64,000 nucleotides of DNA from Leishmania donovani (GCF_000227135.1 NC_018263.1:1251626-1315625), one strand, 5' to 3'. Positions 51,469 through 61,905 are shown, counted from the stretch's first letter. The notes: generated from the sequence alone by a model not told the origin. Translations and numbers: made by a program.

Positions 51469-53079
51469 TCAGTGAATAAAGGAAGCGACGCGGGCACCGA
51501 TGGCACTGCCAAGCGTGCTGCTACTCGCCACTGTGGGCAACGGCACAACGCTGCTGTCCGCCACGAACAGCCCGGCAATCCCATTCACGCGCAGCTGGCT
51601 GTCCACCACGGTGCCCATGGCGCAGGTGCCGTAGAGATCTCCGCCGCTCTTCACATGCTCCGCCAAGAAGGCAGCTGTGCTGCGTTGTGTGATGAGGCCG
51701 TCGCGGGGGTGGTGTAGTGCCGCGCCGTAGGACCAGAACGGACTCACATGCCGTCCCTTCTCATCGACGTGGTTGACTGACTGCAGCGTGCCGTCGCGCG
51801 TGGTCAGGAGGCCCACCCACTGCACCCCTTCATCCATGGCCAGCACATCCTCCCTTGTGGAGAGCATCCCGCTTCGAATGAACGTGGTGCCCTTGCTGCC
51901 GTCGTAGAGCACCTCGCCGCGACTCGACGGGTAGTGATGCGTCACCCGCATCGTGAAGCCGTCCATCGGCCAGTGCGTCATCCCCATTTGCGGGGTGCGA
52001 AAGAAGAGAATGGACAGATCCGGCGCGTCTTGCTGCGGCTGCGACCGCACGTAGGCAGCACCCTCGACGAAGGCGCTAAACACGCCGGTGCCGTTCTCCT
52101 TGTACTCGCGCCACTGCCGGTACAAATACGACGAGTTGCGCCAGCTGATGGACTTGCTGTAGACGTTGGATGAGTTGCGGATGCGAAAGACGAGATCGGC
52201 GGCGCTTGTGGTGATCAGGTTCTGCCCGACCGCCGGCGCGTCCAGCACGCTACCTTTGGCACCGATGCCGCTGTGCTGCAGCAGGAGTGGACTGCGCAGC
52301 GTTCCAGCGCACACGACGACGTGCCGGGCCTCTAATAGCCTCTTGTCTCCGCGGTGCGAAACCTCCACGTCGCACACCCTTCCAGCCCTGCAGTGGATGC
52401 GCTCAGCGCAAGTTTCGTCCAGCAGATCGAGATTTGGAGCGCGGGGCTGCGTGCCCTCAATCAACGCGTCGAAAGCCTGCACGCGCGCGCCTCCGTCGAT
52501 GTAGGACTGCATGGCCGAGAAGCCGTCCACCTGGCCAGTGTTGAAGTCGTTCGTCGCAGGCACTCCCGCTGCCTCGCAGGCTTCGAAGAACCGCACATTC
52601 ATGCCCGAGTCGATATTGCTGCGCTGTGCATCCGTCACGCGCAGGGGGCCGTCCTCACCGTGGTCGCGCGAACCGCCGCGTGAGTTCGCCTCCAGACTCT
52701 TGAAAACCGGCAGCAGCGTGTCGTAGGTCCAAGAGGCGTCAGCCCATCTTTCGTAGTCCTTGCGAGTGCCGCGCATGTACTTCATGTCGTTGCAAAGCCA
52801 GCTGCCGCCGAGGCCACGGCCAAGCGTGAACGGCAGAGAGCGGCCGGCTAGGTTTGCCTCCGCTACGCACGACAACGTCTGTAGAAATGGCCTGGCCTTC
52901 CTCACTGATGCGATGTAGGGCTGCATTAGTGGTACCCGCATCACCCACGGAACAGCCGTGCGACTGCCTTGCTCAATGAGGGCGATGGAGGCAGCAGGGT
53001 GGTGCAGAGCGCAGGCGCGCGCGGCCGCACAGCCCGCGGCGCCGGAGCCGATCACGATGATGTCGTACGCCTTGTTCAT
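51469..53079 (-). CDS. GMC-family FAD-dependent oxidoreductase, catalytic His replaced
   Basis: 536-aa flavoprotein of the glucose-methanol-choline oxidoreductase family. From the ATG at 53079 (MNKAYDIIVIGSGAAGCAAAR) the dinucleotide-binding GxGxxG is intact, followed by ALIEQG. Then come FTLGRGLGGSWLCNDMKYMRG with the family signature, the second signature VVCAGTLRSPLLLQHSGIG near residue 255, and the C-terminal GMC_oxred_C region ending LFVADSSVVPLPTVASSSTL. In active GMC enzymes the motif reads HxxGTCxMG; here it is DLYGTCAMG with Asp481 in the His position, and the Asn/His partner downstream is also not evident. It may have lost oxidase activity or use another base. The substrate is unknown. 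Confidence 0.93.
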   Translation of the reverse strand: MNKAYDIIVIGSGAAGCAAARACALHHPAASIALIEQGSRTAVPWVMRVPLMQPYIASVRKARPFLQTLSCVAEANLAGRSLPFTLGRGLGGSWLCNDMKYMRGTRKDYERWADASWTYDTLLPVFKSLEANSRGGSRDHGEDGPLRVTDAQRSNIDSGMNVRFFEACEAAGVPATNDFNTGQVDGFSAMQSYIDGGARVQAFDALIEGTQPRAPNLDLLDETCAERIHCRAGRVCDVEVSHRGDKRLLEARHVVVCAGTLRSPLLLQHSGIGAKGSVLDAPAVGQNLITTSAADLVFRIRNSSNVYSKSISWRNSSYLYRQWREYKENGTGVFSAFVEGAAYVRSQPQQDAPDLSILFFRTPQMGMTHWPMDGFTMRVTHHYPSSRGEVLYDGSKGTTFIRSGMLSTREDVLAMDEGVQWVGLLTTRDGTLQSVNHVDEKGRHVSPFWSYGAALHHPRDGLITQRSTAAFLAEHVKSGGDLYGTCAMGTVVDSQLRVNGIAGLFVADSSVVPLPTVASSSTLGSAIGARVASFIH

Positions 53080-53729
53080 GCCCCACCAACAAAGGAGAGA
53101 GGAAGAACAGGCCCGCAATGCCAGGTGGACAGTGCGCCAACGCCGTTGATGTCTCTGAGGGTGTGCAAGGGTACTCACTGCGTGGCGTCGTTGCCCTTGT
53201 GGGGGCAGGCAAAGAGGGAGACACCGCAAACGGCTTGGGGGGGGCGATAGTGGTGGGTACAAATAACAGATGCGCGCGTGCGGCAGCAGTCGCCTCGAGA
53301 AGAGCATCCAAGAAGGATAGTATTATTTTTTTCTTTCGGGGGGGGGGAGGAAGTGCAGTGATGATCCGCTGTCACCCGACTGCAGAAAAAGATCGGTAGA
53401 TCACGTGCGGCTTTGAGGAGAGAGTGCACAGACAAGGAGCACTCGTCCCAGCATGCCTCCCTGCCATCTCTGACTTGCCCATACACGAGTGCGCGCACGC
53501 TCAAGAACCTCTGCAGCCCTTCGCCCCCCTTGCAGGCCTGCTCCTCTGGCGGGGGGGGGCATGAGGGAGTCACGATCGTACTTCTGTGCGTGTTTCCGTA
53601 TGTGAAGCAACCACCTCATCAGCGGAGGCGGCGTAGGCAGAGACGCCTACGCCACGCGCGTCATTCAATCCTCCTAGTCGATTCTTCCTCACACACAAAT
53701 GTACACACAGACAGACATGAGGACAGGCA
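53080..53729. other. Intergenic with hairpin
   Basis: No gene seen; contains a G10 run near 53338-53348 and a perfect inverted repeat at 53630-53653. Confidence 0.6.
53630..53653. repeat. 9-bp stem / 6-nt loop hairpin
   Basis: ggcgtaggc and gcctacgcc are perfect inverted arms around agagac. It lies 77 bp beyond the 3' end of the 53730-54653 gene, i.e. in its 3' UTR. Confidence 0.9.
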
Positions 53730-54653
53730 CTAGTTCTTCGCTGGTCTTATTTCCATGTCGTCGGGCATTGCTGCCAGCGGCGGTCGTTCAGCTGCGCGTG
53801 CGCGGTCGGAGGCGAGAAGCACGAGCCCGTGCGGCTCCTTGTAGCCCATCGGGTCGTCGCGGAGGTGCTGATGGACATCACAGAGCGACGCTCCAGCCCA
53901 CTTGCGGATGAGGCGCACCTCTTCCATGTCGGTCTCGAGCAGCCTGCACTGCATCTCTACACCTTTCTTGAAGCGCCGCACATACTCCTCCGGCGGCGGC
54001 GGCATGCCTGCCTGCTGCGGGATCTGCTGTGCCTTCAGTTCTTCGATCTGCTTTAGCGTGTACGTATTGACGTCTTCGAGGCAGTCGACGCAGTGCAGAC
54101 AAGTTAGCGCCCTCTTGTGACTATTCTGTGCCTGCACAACGCCGATGCCCAAGGCCTTGATGCCCTGGCGCGCGATGACTGTGGTGGTAAGGCAGGCGAC
54201 AAAGCTCGCCACGACAGAGCCGATCGGGTGACGCCGCATCCAGCGAATGCGCTGGCGGCCGAACGACAAAAGACCGAACCCGGCAGCGGTGCCGATGGCG
54301 AGAGTGCTGTTCATGGTCATAAAGTCGTACCGCCATCGCCCGCCCTCCTTGGCGCGCACGGCACTGGTCAGGAGGGCGTAGCGCAGCATGCCGTAGCTCG
54401 TCGCCATCGGCATTACTTTCTCCTCGTCGATCATCACGTACCCTCCATGGATGTCGAGCGGCACCGTTTTGCCGAGGTACCCGCTCATCATGGGCACATT
54501 CCAGTAGGTGAACTTGTGCGGCTTCAGCCCCACCGCCATCACGGCATCTGTGCTGAGGTGCTTGTAGCCAGCGGACATGTCCTCGTGGTAGAGAGCGATG
54601 TGTGTGGCGAGCTGGTGAAACTGCGCCTTGCCAATGAAGTAGAGACTGTCCAT
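53730..54653 (-). CDS. Hypothetical membrane-associated protein
   Basis: 307-aa protein from the ATG at 54653 (MDSLYFIGKAQFHQLATHIA). Two hydrophobic segments are visible at about residues 113-130 (STLAIGTAAGFGLLSFG) and 141-161 (IGSVVASFVACLTTTVIA). A Cys-rich stretch CLHCVDCLED and a helical C-terminal domain (PPPPEEYVRRFKKGVEMQ) follow. Such two-TM proteins with a charged C-domain often sit in mitochondrial or ER membranes, but I do not recognise the family. Length and residue composition are like a genuine conserved protein; strand and spacing fit. Confidence 0.82.
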   Translation of the reverse strand: MDSLYFIGKAQFHQLATHIALYHEDMSAGYKHLSTDAVMAVGLKPHKFTYWNVPMMSGYLGKTVPLDIHGGYVMIDEEKVMPMATSYGMLRYALLTSAVRAKEGGRWRYDFMTMNSTLAIGTAAGFGLLSFGRQRIRWMRRHPIGSVVASFVACLTTTVIARQGIKALGIGVVQAQNSHKRALTCLHCVDCLEDVNTYTLKQIEELKAQQIPQQAGMPPPPEEYVRRFKKGVEMQCRLLETDMEEVRLIRKWAGASLCDVHQHLRDDPMGYKEPHGLVLLASDRARAAERPPLAAMPDDMEIRPAKN

Positions 54654-55731
54654 GGCTTTCAACACTGCGCTCGTGTTCGCTTCGTCGCTCCGCGTGTGTG
54701 CTGTGACCTTGAAAAGGAAGGAGGGAGGGGGAGAAGAGGCAGAGGAATCGTTGACATATGCACGTGCATGTGTGTTAAGCAGAGCCGATGAAGGAAAACG
54801 CATTCCTAATCAACGCCTACCGGACACGGATGCAGAATGGAGGGAGGCGATAAGCGCCTCGGTGCTCGAAGTGGGGTGGGTGAGGTGTGGGACGGAAGCA
54901 AACACGAGCGTCCGCCCCACCAACCACGAGCCGCAAAAACATCCCCATATGGCTCCCCCACTGTTTCCCATCATCTGGGCAGTGCGCCATACATAGAGAA
55001 GAGGGGCTGGAGCATGAGCAATTTCGAAAACAGAGATCGCTAAACTGATGTGCGCACACGCGCTCGAGAGTGTCGGTAGGGGGAAGGGAGGGAGGGGCTT
55101 CGGAAACACGCACATAGGCAGGTTTGCAGGATACCTTCCAGTGCAGCATCCCGTGCTGCAGCAGAAAAAAAGGTCCAGCTCGTGCCGAGGTGGCTTATCG
55201 TTTTTTTTTTTTCGCATAGGATAGTTGCTGTTCGCACTTCGTGTATCGTTCCTGCACTCCGCTCCCCAGTGGCAACGGAGGCGCGTCGGCCCTCGCAATA
55301 GATTGGGAAAGAGGAGTAGGGGAATGACAAGCACAGTCAGGCAAACCGCTGACAAGCATGCACAAGCACAACACTTCATAGCAGCACACAGGTACACGAG
55401 ACGAGGGCAGAACAACAAAAAAAAATAGACAAAGAAAAACGCCGTTAGGAAATACGCGCAAAGCGAAAAGGGGAATGCCTGGGATTGGGAGAGTGCCGAG
55501 CAAGGAGAGCCGTGTAGAGAGGCGGCAGTGGGCCGGTTGGAGCGCACGTCCAGGCGGCACCGCTTCCCCCCGTCCCCCCCCCCACCCCCCCATCCACTGG
55601 GCGACGTATGCAGCACCCACAACAAAAAGAAAAGAGGATTGCGCACGCACAAAAGTACTGGGAGGGGGCGTTACGTCTGGGTCCTGCTTTCATCTTTACT
55701 CGCCCATGACCATCAAGCAGCGGCAGCAGTC
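54654..55731. other. Intergenic
   Basis: 1.08 kb spacer with C-rich runs (55565-55595) and no supported gene. Confidence 0.6.
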
Positions 55732-58485
55732 TCACTGTCGACCGAGATGGCTGCACCCCAAAATAAGCAGGTTCAGGAAGAAGAAGAAGAGAATGCTGCC
55801 AATGTAGAGGAATAGCTGCACCGTCTCCCCGGGTGGCAGCAGGCGCAGCGCGTCCGTGGCGCTGGTCACTGCCGGAGTGGGCAGGTAGCGCTGGAGCGCT
55901 ACATCCCCTGGTATGACCTCGACGATGCCCCATTGGCCCTCCACTACCTGGTAGTTCACCAAGGTGGTCCCTATGTGCAGCGACAGCGATCGCTCCCAAG
56001 TATTGCCGGCGGCGCTGTACACTGCGCTTGCGATCCGGTTGAACTCCGAGTCTGGCGTCTTCAGAGCGGCGTAGACCGCATCCGTCGCCTGCACGGCGGT
56101 GCTGGATGCCAGGAAAGTGCCCGCGCCGCGCCGGTCGATCAGGTACAGCGCCGTCGTCCCGTTATGCTGATTCTCCTTTAGGGTGTACGCCATCCACGCT
56201 GCGTTTATGTCGATAATGCAAGCCCGCGTCACGTAGCCGTTGCTGCTGTGCTCGCTGGGGTGCACGTAGCTCACAACGACAGACGCGTTTCCGCTGGCGC
56301 TGCTGCGGAGGTACGGCTTTGTCCAGAACCCGGTAGTGGTCGTGGTGCCGTCGATGTACTGACTCGTGAAGAGACCGCGGAGAGAGGCGCTCAATTGGCT
56401 CGTCTCGATCTTGTCCTTGGCGGAGGCATTGAACACCGAGCCCTCGAAGAGGATCTCAGTCTGGTTCGAGTCCGTAAAGAAGCACGTCTTGCTCGCGACG
56501 GACGTGTAGGTGCACCCGCACACGCCCCACACACGCTCGTCTTCTGCTGCGGAGCCGCTGCTGCTGGTGCGCCAGGAGGCATTAACATCAGGAATGTCTA
56601 CAGGGAGACGCTCCGTCGTCGCCTGCAGCACGAGCATCTCCACCCCGTTCCCGCCTCTGCTGGTCGAGGCCGCAGGAGTCGCAAGGGTGGCTTTCGCAGC
56701 GGAGGACACCGCCGATGACTGTGCCCACGCGGACGAGTAAGGCAACACGTGGATGACGCTTCCGCCGACTGCGTTGGAGTTGTGCGAGGACTCGCTCTCG
56801 ACGCTCGCACTACTGCTTCTGCTCTTCGTGGTGCCGGCAAGTGTGTACGATGTGTACAAGGAGTGCAGCTGCGTGCCGAAGGCCTGCTCGATCTCACCAA
56901 ACGCCTCCACCGTTACGCTGTTCTGCTGCTTGTTGGCGGCTGTCTCACAGTCGTGGTAGAGACCTGACGCGACAGTCGCGACCCCTTTGCTCTCCTTCAC
57001 AATGACACCCAGCGAGGCTGCCACCTCCGCTACCGAGAGAGCCAGCGGTGAGCTGGCAATCAGGGTCCAGTGCGACATCATCGTGAGCGACTGATAGATG
57101 AGTCCGTTCCGGTAGAAGGACCCATTTAGCGCCAAGGTGCCGCCGTGCTCACTCCAAACGGATTCAGCCAAGTCTCTGATGCGACCGACCGGCGCATCGA
57201 GCACTCCGTACGGGGTCGGCCAAAAGATCGACTCGTCGAAGGAGTCGTATACGAACTGCCCGCCTTTGCTAGCGTTGTAGCGGTTGTCCACGATGACGAG
57301 CTCGATGTTTGGCGTGGCCGTCGCGTTCACGATCTCCATCAGCAACTCTAAGCTTACGTCTATGCCAGCCATAGCGGTCGCGTAGCCCTCAGCATTGAAG
57401 GCGATGGGGAGAAGGTAGCTGATCGTGCGCACAGTCTTTTGCGGGACGATGTTGCATGCCATGTAGGCCCGCGTCCACACACCCGATGCCGCCAGAGCGC
57501 TTCCCTTGGTGGCCGTGGTCGCTACTGAGAGCAGGTCGGGCATGCACTGCTCGATGTACGCTCTCCGCCCCAAGGGGCCGCCGTCGCCAGTGTTCGAGAC
57601 CGTGTCCCACTGCCTCACCGTGCTGTCCTTGGACACGTAGAAGCATATGGAGCTGTTGGTTTCATTGGAGGCACAGCCGATCTGACCCCAGTGCCGACTC
57701 GTGAAGGCCGTCGAGGCTGCGGCGGGCAAAGCGTACACGACGTAGGTCTTCATGTTGGCCATGAAGCTGAGTTGGAAGTTTCTGACGAGCGAAGAAAAGG
57801 TGGTGCCAACAGCGCTGCCGATGTCACACCCCTCCACCGAATCTCGCATGTAGGCCCAGCCGATGGTCTGCGCAGCCCGCTCAAGAGCGCGCAGCTCCTC
57901 CGTGAAGGACGTGACGGCGCTGCGGATGGTATCGGTCGGCTCAAGCCCGGGATGCGCGCGCACGGCGGCGTTCACCGCCTTCACAACGACCTGCTGCGCA
58001 TACTTGAAAAAGAGGAGAATAATCACCGTGGTGAAGATGAACCCCATTGCCTTGGGATTGCGCAGAAAATACTGGAAGAGGCCGCTGATGTAGCGAATGA
58101 ACCGCATGCCGCAGTCCCACGAGGTGAGCACCACCACCACCTCGCACTCCTCATCGGAGTAGATCGTGTTCTTCATGATCGGGTACACTTCGCCCATCCT
58201 GCGCCGACGCACCCCGGCGCCGTTGGTAGCCTTTACTGCCGCTGCGATCTGCTCGTTATCGCGTTCGAGCGGGCCGGACTGGACATCGTCCATCTCGTGG
58301 TCGCTGTTACCGCCACACACCACCACATCAGCTGCCCGCCCGCTGCCTGATGCGCGCATAAACGGCGCTGCCAACGCGTTGGTTGCAGCAACGGGCACAC
58401 CCTCACAGCGGTGGAGGGGCACGCGAGCCGAGTCGTCGGGGGTGTCCTCTTCACGCGTCGCTAACGGGACAACTTTCGAAAACAT
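55732..58485 (-). CDS. Two-TM surface protein with two Cache-like modules
   Basis: 917-aa protein from the ATG at 58485 (MFSKVVPLATREED). A cytosolic N-terminus of about 140 residues is followed by TM1 (about 142-165, MGFIFTTVIILLFFKYAQQ), a 720-residue exposed region with many NxS/T sites, and TM2 close to the C-terminus (about 889-912, VQLFLYIGSILFFFFLNLL). Only about eight residues come after TM2. The exposed region contains two similar units about 382 residues apart: GVWTRAYMACN ... ISYLLPIAFNAEGY ... GIDVSLELL (from about residue 335) and GFWTKPYLRSS ... VSYVHPSEHSSNGY ... IIDINAAWM (from about 717). The WT-x-A/P-Y, SY-x-x-P and IDI/IDV spacing resembles dCache ligand sensors and the Cache parts of calcium-channel alpha2-delta subunits. 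No catalytic domain is present. The Cache assignment is inferred by eye. Confidence 0.82.
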   Translation of the reverse strand: MFSKVVPLATREEDTPDDSARVPLHRCEGVPVAATNALAAPFMRASGSGRAADVVVCGGNSDHEMDDVQSGPLERDNEQIAAAVKATNGAGVRRRRMGEVYPIMKNTIYSDEECEVVVVLTSWDCGMRFIRYISGLFQYFLRNPKAMGFIFTTVIILLFFKYAQQVVVKAVNAAVRAHPGLEPTDTIRSAVTSFTEELRALERAAQTIGWAYMRDSVEGCDIGSAVGTTFSSLVRNFQLSFMANMKTYVVYALPAAASTAFTSRHWGQIGCASNETNSSICFYVSKDSTVRQWDTVSNTGDGGPLGRRAYIEQCMPDLLSVATTATKGSALAASGVWTRAYMACNIVPQKTVRTISYLLPIAFNAEGYATAMAGIDVSLELLMEIVNATATPNIELVIVDNRYNASKGGQFVYDSFDESIFWPTPYGVLDAPVGRIRDLAESVWSEHGGTLALNGSFYRNGLIYQSLTMMSHWTLIASSPLALSVAEVAASLGVIVKESKGVATVASGLYHDCETAANKQQNSVTVEAFGEIEQAFGTQLHSLYTSYTLAGTTKSRSSSASVESESSHNSNAVGGSVIHVLPYSSAWAQSSAVSSAAKATLATPAASTSRGGNGVEMLVLQATTERLPVDIPDVNASWRTSSSGSAAEDERVWGVCGCTYTSVASKTCFFTDSNQTEILFEGSVFNASAKDKIETSQLSASLRGLFTSQYIDGTTTTTGFWTKPYLRSSASGNASVVVSYVHPSEHSSNGYVTRACIIDINAAWMAYTLKENQHNGTTALYLIDRRGAGTFLASSTAVQATDAVYAALKTPDSEFNRIASAVYSAAGNTWERSLSLHIGTTLVNYQVVEGQWGIVEVIPGDVALQRYLPTPAVTSATDALRLLPPGETVQLFLYIGSILFFFFLNLLILGCSHLGRQ

Positions 58486-59663
58486 TTTTTTTAGAGGTTT
58501 CGAATCGTTCTTGTCTTTGTGACTGGTCAAAACACACGCGCACGCACAAAGGGAGAGGGACAAATAACTGGTGCGCTGGGGTCAAGGGAAGTTTAAGGTG
58601 ACTTACTACAGAGGCTAAGGGAAGCGCCTGATCAACTCGCACGCACAGAGAGAGGGGGAGAGAGAGAAAACGAATACAAGCAACGATTTCTTTCAGAAGT
58701 ACTGAAACACACTTGGGAAGGTAGGGTTGGGGTGGGGTGAGTCTGTGATGGCGAGACAGCAGCGCCCTTTCGGAGCGAGGAGACGACAAAAAATAAATAG
58801 ATAAACGAGCAAGCTCTACACCGGTACCACACATACATATACAAACACACATGCGCACAGAGCAGGAGTGACAGGGGGAAAGTGAAAAGGGGGAGGGGTA
58901 TGCCCATTAGGCACAGCCACACTTGCAACACATGCGCACAAAAATATGCAGAGGTCCAAGAGACGGACGTCAATGAAGATGGCGCCGTCAGCGAGGTCAA
59001 CAGTGTATATACACTACAAGGAAAAGAAAAAGCATAAAGCAAGGTGTGCGCCACCCATACAGCCGCACATCGCGGGTAAAGTGAAACAAGGTCGATTTAG
59101 GTAGAGGCGAGGAAGGACGGGTAGGGGGATGTAGCGTGTTAGAGGGGGCCTACCACTGGGAAGAAGATAGAAGGTCACGTCTAATGTACGCTACGCTAAA
59201 GTGCATCGATGCATGAGTGTGTGCGCGTTTGTGTGAGGGCAGCCAAAGCATCACAGCCAAAATTGAATGGGCGAGTGATCGGTGTGGGTGCAGTGAGAGG
59301 TGGATGAGTGGCAGAGATGGCTTCAGGAACATATAGCGTAAGAGAGAGAGAGTCATGGAGGAGGATAGCCGGCGCTATCAGGGCCATGGGCTACGTGTTC
59401 CCCTCTTCACCAACCCCAGGACCGGGGCGGCGAGATGCACACCTCTCAGTGCGTGTGGCCCCGGGTACTCGCACGTTCGTGGTACTTCTTTGTTTTCGTT
59501 TCGCTCTTGGCGCGTTTTGAGAAGTCAGGCGCTCGCTCACATCTGTTGCCATCGAAGGAAAAGAAAGGAATCCGGCGCGTGCGCGTGTGTGTCTGTGCAT
59601 CATCGACGTTGGCGACTGCGCGCACCGCCTCTCTCTCTCTTCTCTTTGCTTACGCTCCATAAC

Positions 59664-59694
<31 letters not shown>

Positions 59695-59915
59695 GAAAGC
59701 AGGAGCAGGCTTGACGGAGGGGGGAGAGGGCGGAGTGCCTACACAGCCAAGGATGAAAACGCCAAGAAAAGAAACAGAAAGCAAGGTGGCAGCGTACCAG
59801 GGGAGATGATATGATGCATCACATATATTTCCACCCTCGCGTGCGCATTGGGAGAAAGCGCTTGCACGTCGTTGTGTCAGGGGAAGGGATTAAAAAAAAA
59901 GGTAACGGTCATCGA
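58486..59915. other. Intergenic
   Basis: 1.4 kb with no supported gene; a (CA)n run at 59664-59691 and purine-rich runs near 58650-58670. Confidence 0.6.
59664..59691. repeat. (CA)14 microsatellite
   Basis: Perfect CA run in the 3' flank of the CCZ1 gene, about 225 bp beyond its stop codon. Confidence 0.95.
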
Positions 59916-61463
59916 CTACGGCGCCACGAGGAGAAGACGCTGCACCTCGTAGGCAAGCTGGCGGATACTCATCGCGTGCTGTTGGTGCTGCCAGGCGATG
60001 GCGGTCACTGTGGCACCGGCAAAGCGCAGGTAAACCCAGAAAGAGTTCCAGCGCGTCCAGTGCTCCAGCACGCTGGTCGAAGTGGAGGAGGGCAGACACA
60101 GCTTCGTCGAGTACACTAGCGCGCGCACGTACTCGACGAGGCCGGGCACCACCTGGCGGAAAGGCGTTCCCTCTACTACGGTACCCCTCAGACGCCAGTG
60201 TGCGACAAGCCCGCTTGATGCCGCGATTGGCGGTTTCAAAGTCAACTTGTAGTACAGCTGATGCGCTGGCACGTCGCGCATGGAGAGCCAATAGGCGTCT
60301 TTCGCCTCCACTGAAGTAGCACCAGCCGCTGGTTTGCTAAGTAACTGGCGTACCTCGCTGCTGATGACTCTGGCGTGCTCCATCAGAGACGGGGACACCG
60401 CACGCCCGCACACGCTAGCAGTTTCGTCTTCATGCATATCGACCAGTACGGCGACTACATTCCCATCTAACCAGACAGCCGCCTCGCACAGCCCGCCCGG
60501 CGGCACATGGCACTGAAACGAAGTACATGCGATCGGTGCGTAGAGGACTAGGTAGTACTTGAGGGACTGCACCACGACACGAGGCAGCCGACTGTCCGCC
60601 ATGACTACGTGCAGCGATGGCAGATTAAAGACACAGCAGTGTACACTGTCACGGCCCAGCGACGACGGTGCGTCGCCATCAGGCCCGGCTGTACATCCGC
60701 AAACAGGCTGCCACAAAATGTGTCGCACCACCTCTTCGACGCGTCCCAGTTGCAAGGAGGGGAGCTCGCGGTCGCTTACGAAGCGTAGCGGGAGCCCAAA
60801 TGATGCTTCGGCGGAGAGGTGGTGGGCCCAGTCCTGTGCTGACATGGCAGCGCCTGACCGACCCATTCGCCCCGTCTCGCCATCACGCGCCATGCATTGC
60901 GCTGCCAAAACGCTGGAGATGAAGGTGGCGCATCTGGCAAAGAAAGACCGCAGCGCCGAACGTGCCGCCGTGTCGGAGGAGCCGGCCTTGTCTGTCGTCG
61001 GCGTCGAGGGATTTGAGCTACCGGTGCCAGTGTGTGGGCCTTCTTTTCTGCCTTTTTCCATATTGGGTAACGTGAGCTGCAACATCGTGTCTGCGCTGTA
61101 AAGCAGCTCAAACAAGGTACAGCTGAGCTGTAGTAGGTGGTGAGTGGTGAGCGCAGCCTCGTTGCCGCCACGCACGTGCGCACTCACCCACAGATTTTCC
61201 GCTGGGCTCATCAGGCAGACGCTGCTGCGCTGCTTTCGAATCGTCTGGCGCCGGCTGCAGTGTACCCCAAATCGAGGTGCGAGGGAGCTGATGGCGATGC
61301 AGAAGCCTACTTGGTTCATCTGCAAGTTGAGGTGCGTGTCAGATGGGAAGTAGAAGAGGATGTTGTCCGCCCCATGCTCCTCTTTATCAGCGCAGAGGAG
61401 CGGGCAGTAAACGGCGAGGCTGATGAGCGGTGCGCCGACATCCGACGATGTCGTGAGGGTCAT
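59916..61463 (-). CDS. CCZ1: Vacuolar fusion protein CCZ1
   Basis: 515-aa protein with the first longin domain of the INTU/CCZ1/HPS4 family. CCZ1 pairs with MON1 as the exchange factor that loads Rab7 with GTP for endosome-to-lysosome maturation. Near the N-terminus LISLAVYCPLLCADKEEHGA and NILFYFPSDTHLNLQMNQVGFCIAI follow the family pattern (FCIYNP..E..ILFY.P....N.K...VG...AI). ENLWVSAHVRG then matches the conserved 'nFWMvm.v' strand. Two more longin-like regions with long Ser-rich inserts make up the rest. The ATG at 61463 (MTLTTSSDVGAPL) is the first true ATG after a strong predicted spliced-leader acceptor at 61531-61532. MON1 is not in this window. Confidence 0.85.
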   Translation of the reverse strand: MTLTTSSDVGAPLISLAVYCPLLCADKEEHGADNILFYFPSDTHLNLQMNQVGFCIAISSLAPRFGVHCSRRQTIRKQRSSVCLMSPAENLWVSAHVRGGNEAALTTHHLLQLSCTLFELLYSADTMLQLTLPNMEKGRKEGPHTGTGSSNPSTPTTDKAGSSDTAARSALRSFFARCATFISSVLAAQCMARDGETGRMGRSGAAMSAQDWAHHLSAEASFGLPLRFVSDRELPSLQLGRVEEVVRHILWQPVCGCTAGPDGDAPSSLGRDSVHCCVFNLPSLHVVMADSRLPRVVVQSLKYYLVLYAPIACTSFQCHVPPGGLCEAAVWLDGNVVAVLVDMHEDETASVCGRAVSPSLMEHARVISSEVRQLLSKPAAGATSVEAKDAYWLSMRDVPAHQLYYKLTLKPPIAASSGLVAHWRLRGTVVEGTPFRQVVPGLVEYVRALVYSTKLCLPSSTSTSVLEHWTRWNSFWVYLRFAGATVTAIAWQHQQHAMSIRQLAYEVQRLLLVAP

Positions 61464-61530
61464 GAGAGAGGCGGACGGTGCGCGGTCGAGGCAGCGAGGC
61501 GCCGGGAGATAAGTAGGCAAACACAGGCAG

Positions 61531-61551
61531 CTAGAAGAGAGAAAAGCAAGA
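61531..61551 (-). promoter_or_regulatory. Putative spliced-leader acceptor of CCZ1 gene
   Basis: In the transcribed sense ttgcttttctctcttctag: a clean polypyrimidine tract running directly into an AG (61532-61531). The first ATG downstream is the chosen CCZ1 start, giving a 67-nt 5' UTR. Confidence 0.6.
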
Positions 61552-61863
61552 GTTTGCTGCTTATAAAGCTGTGCTGGTGCTTGAAGGCACGGAGGTGCAC
61601 CTACTTTTTGTAGTTGAGCGATACGTCAGTTTCCTTTCTGCGTGTGCATGCCATGCGGCGTACCCGTTGCGCATCCACACACCCACACAGACACACGTAA
61701 GCACGGCGCGGACTGGCATTTGTGACGGGTGGGGTGTGGGCACAAATGAACAAAAGGCAGCGGTGCAAAGACGGAGTGCATAAAGTGAGATGATCGGAAA
61801 GAGAGCATCGTGGCTGCACAAGGAAAACAACGAGTGATGCAATAGGGCCGTGCCCCCTCCACC

Positions 61864-61871
<8 letters not shown>

Positions 61872-61900
<29 letters not shown>
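61872..61900. repeat. (AC)n microsatellite
   Basis: Perfect AC run between the bL20m and CCZ1 genes. Confidence 0.95.
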
Positions 61901-61905
<5 letters not shown>

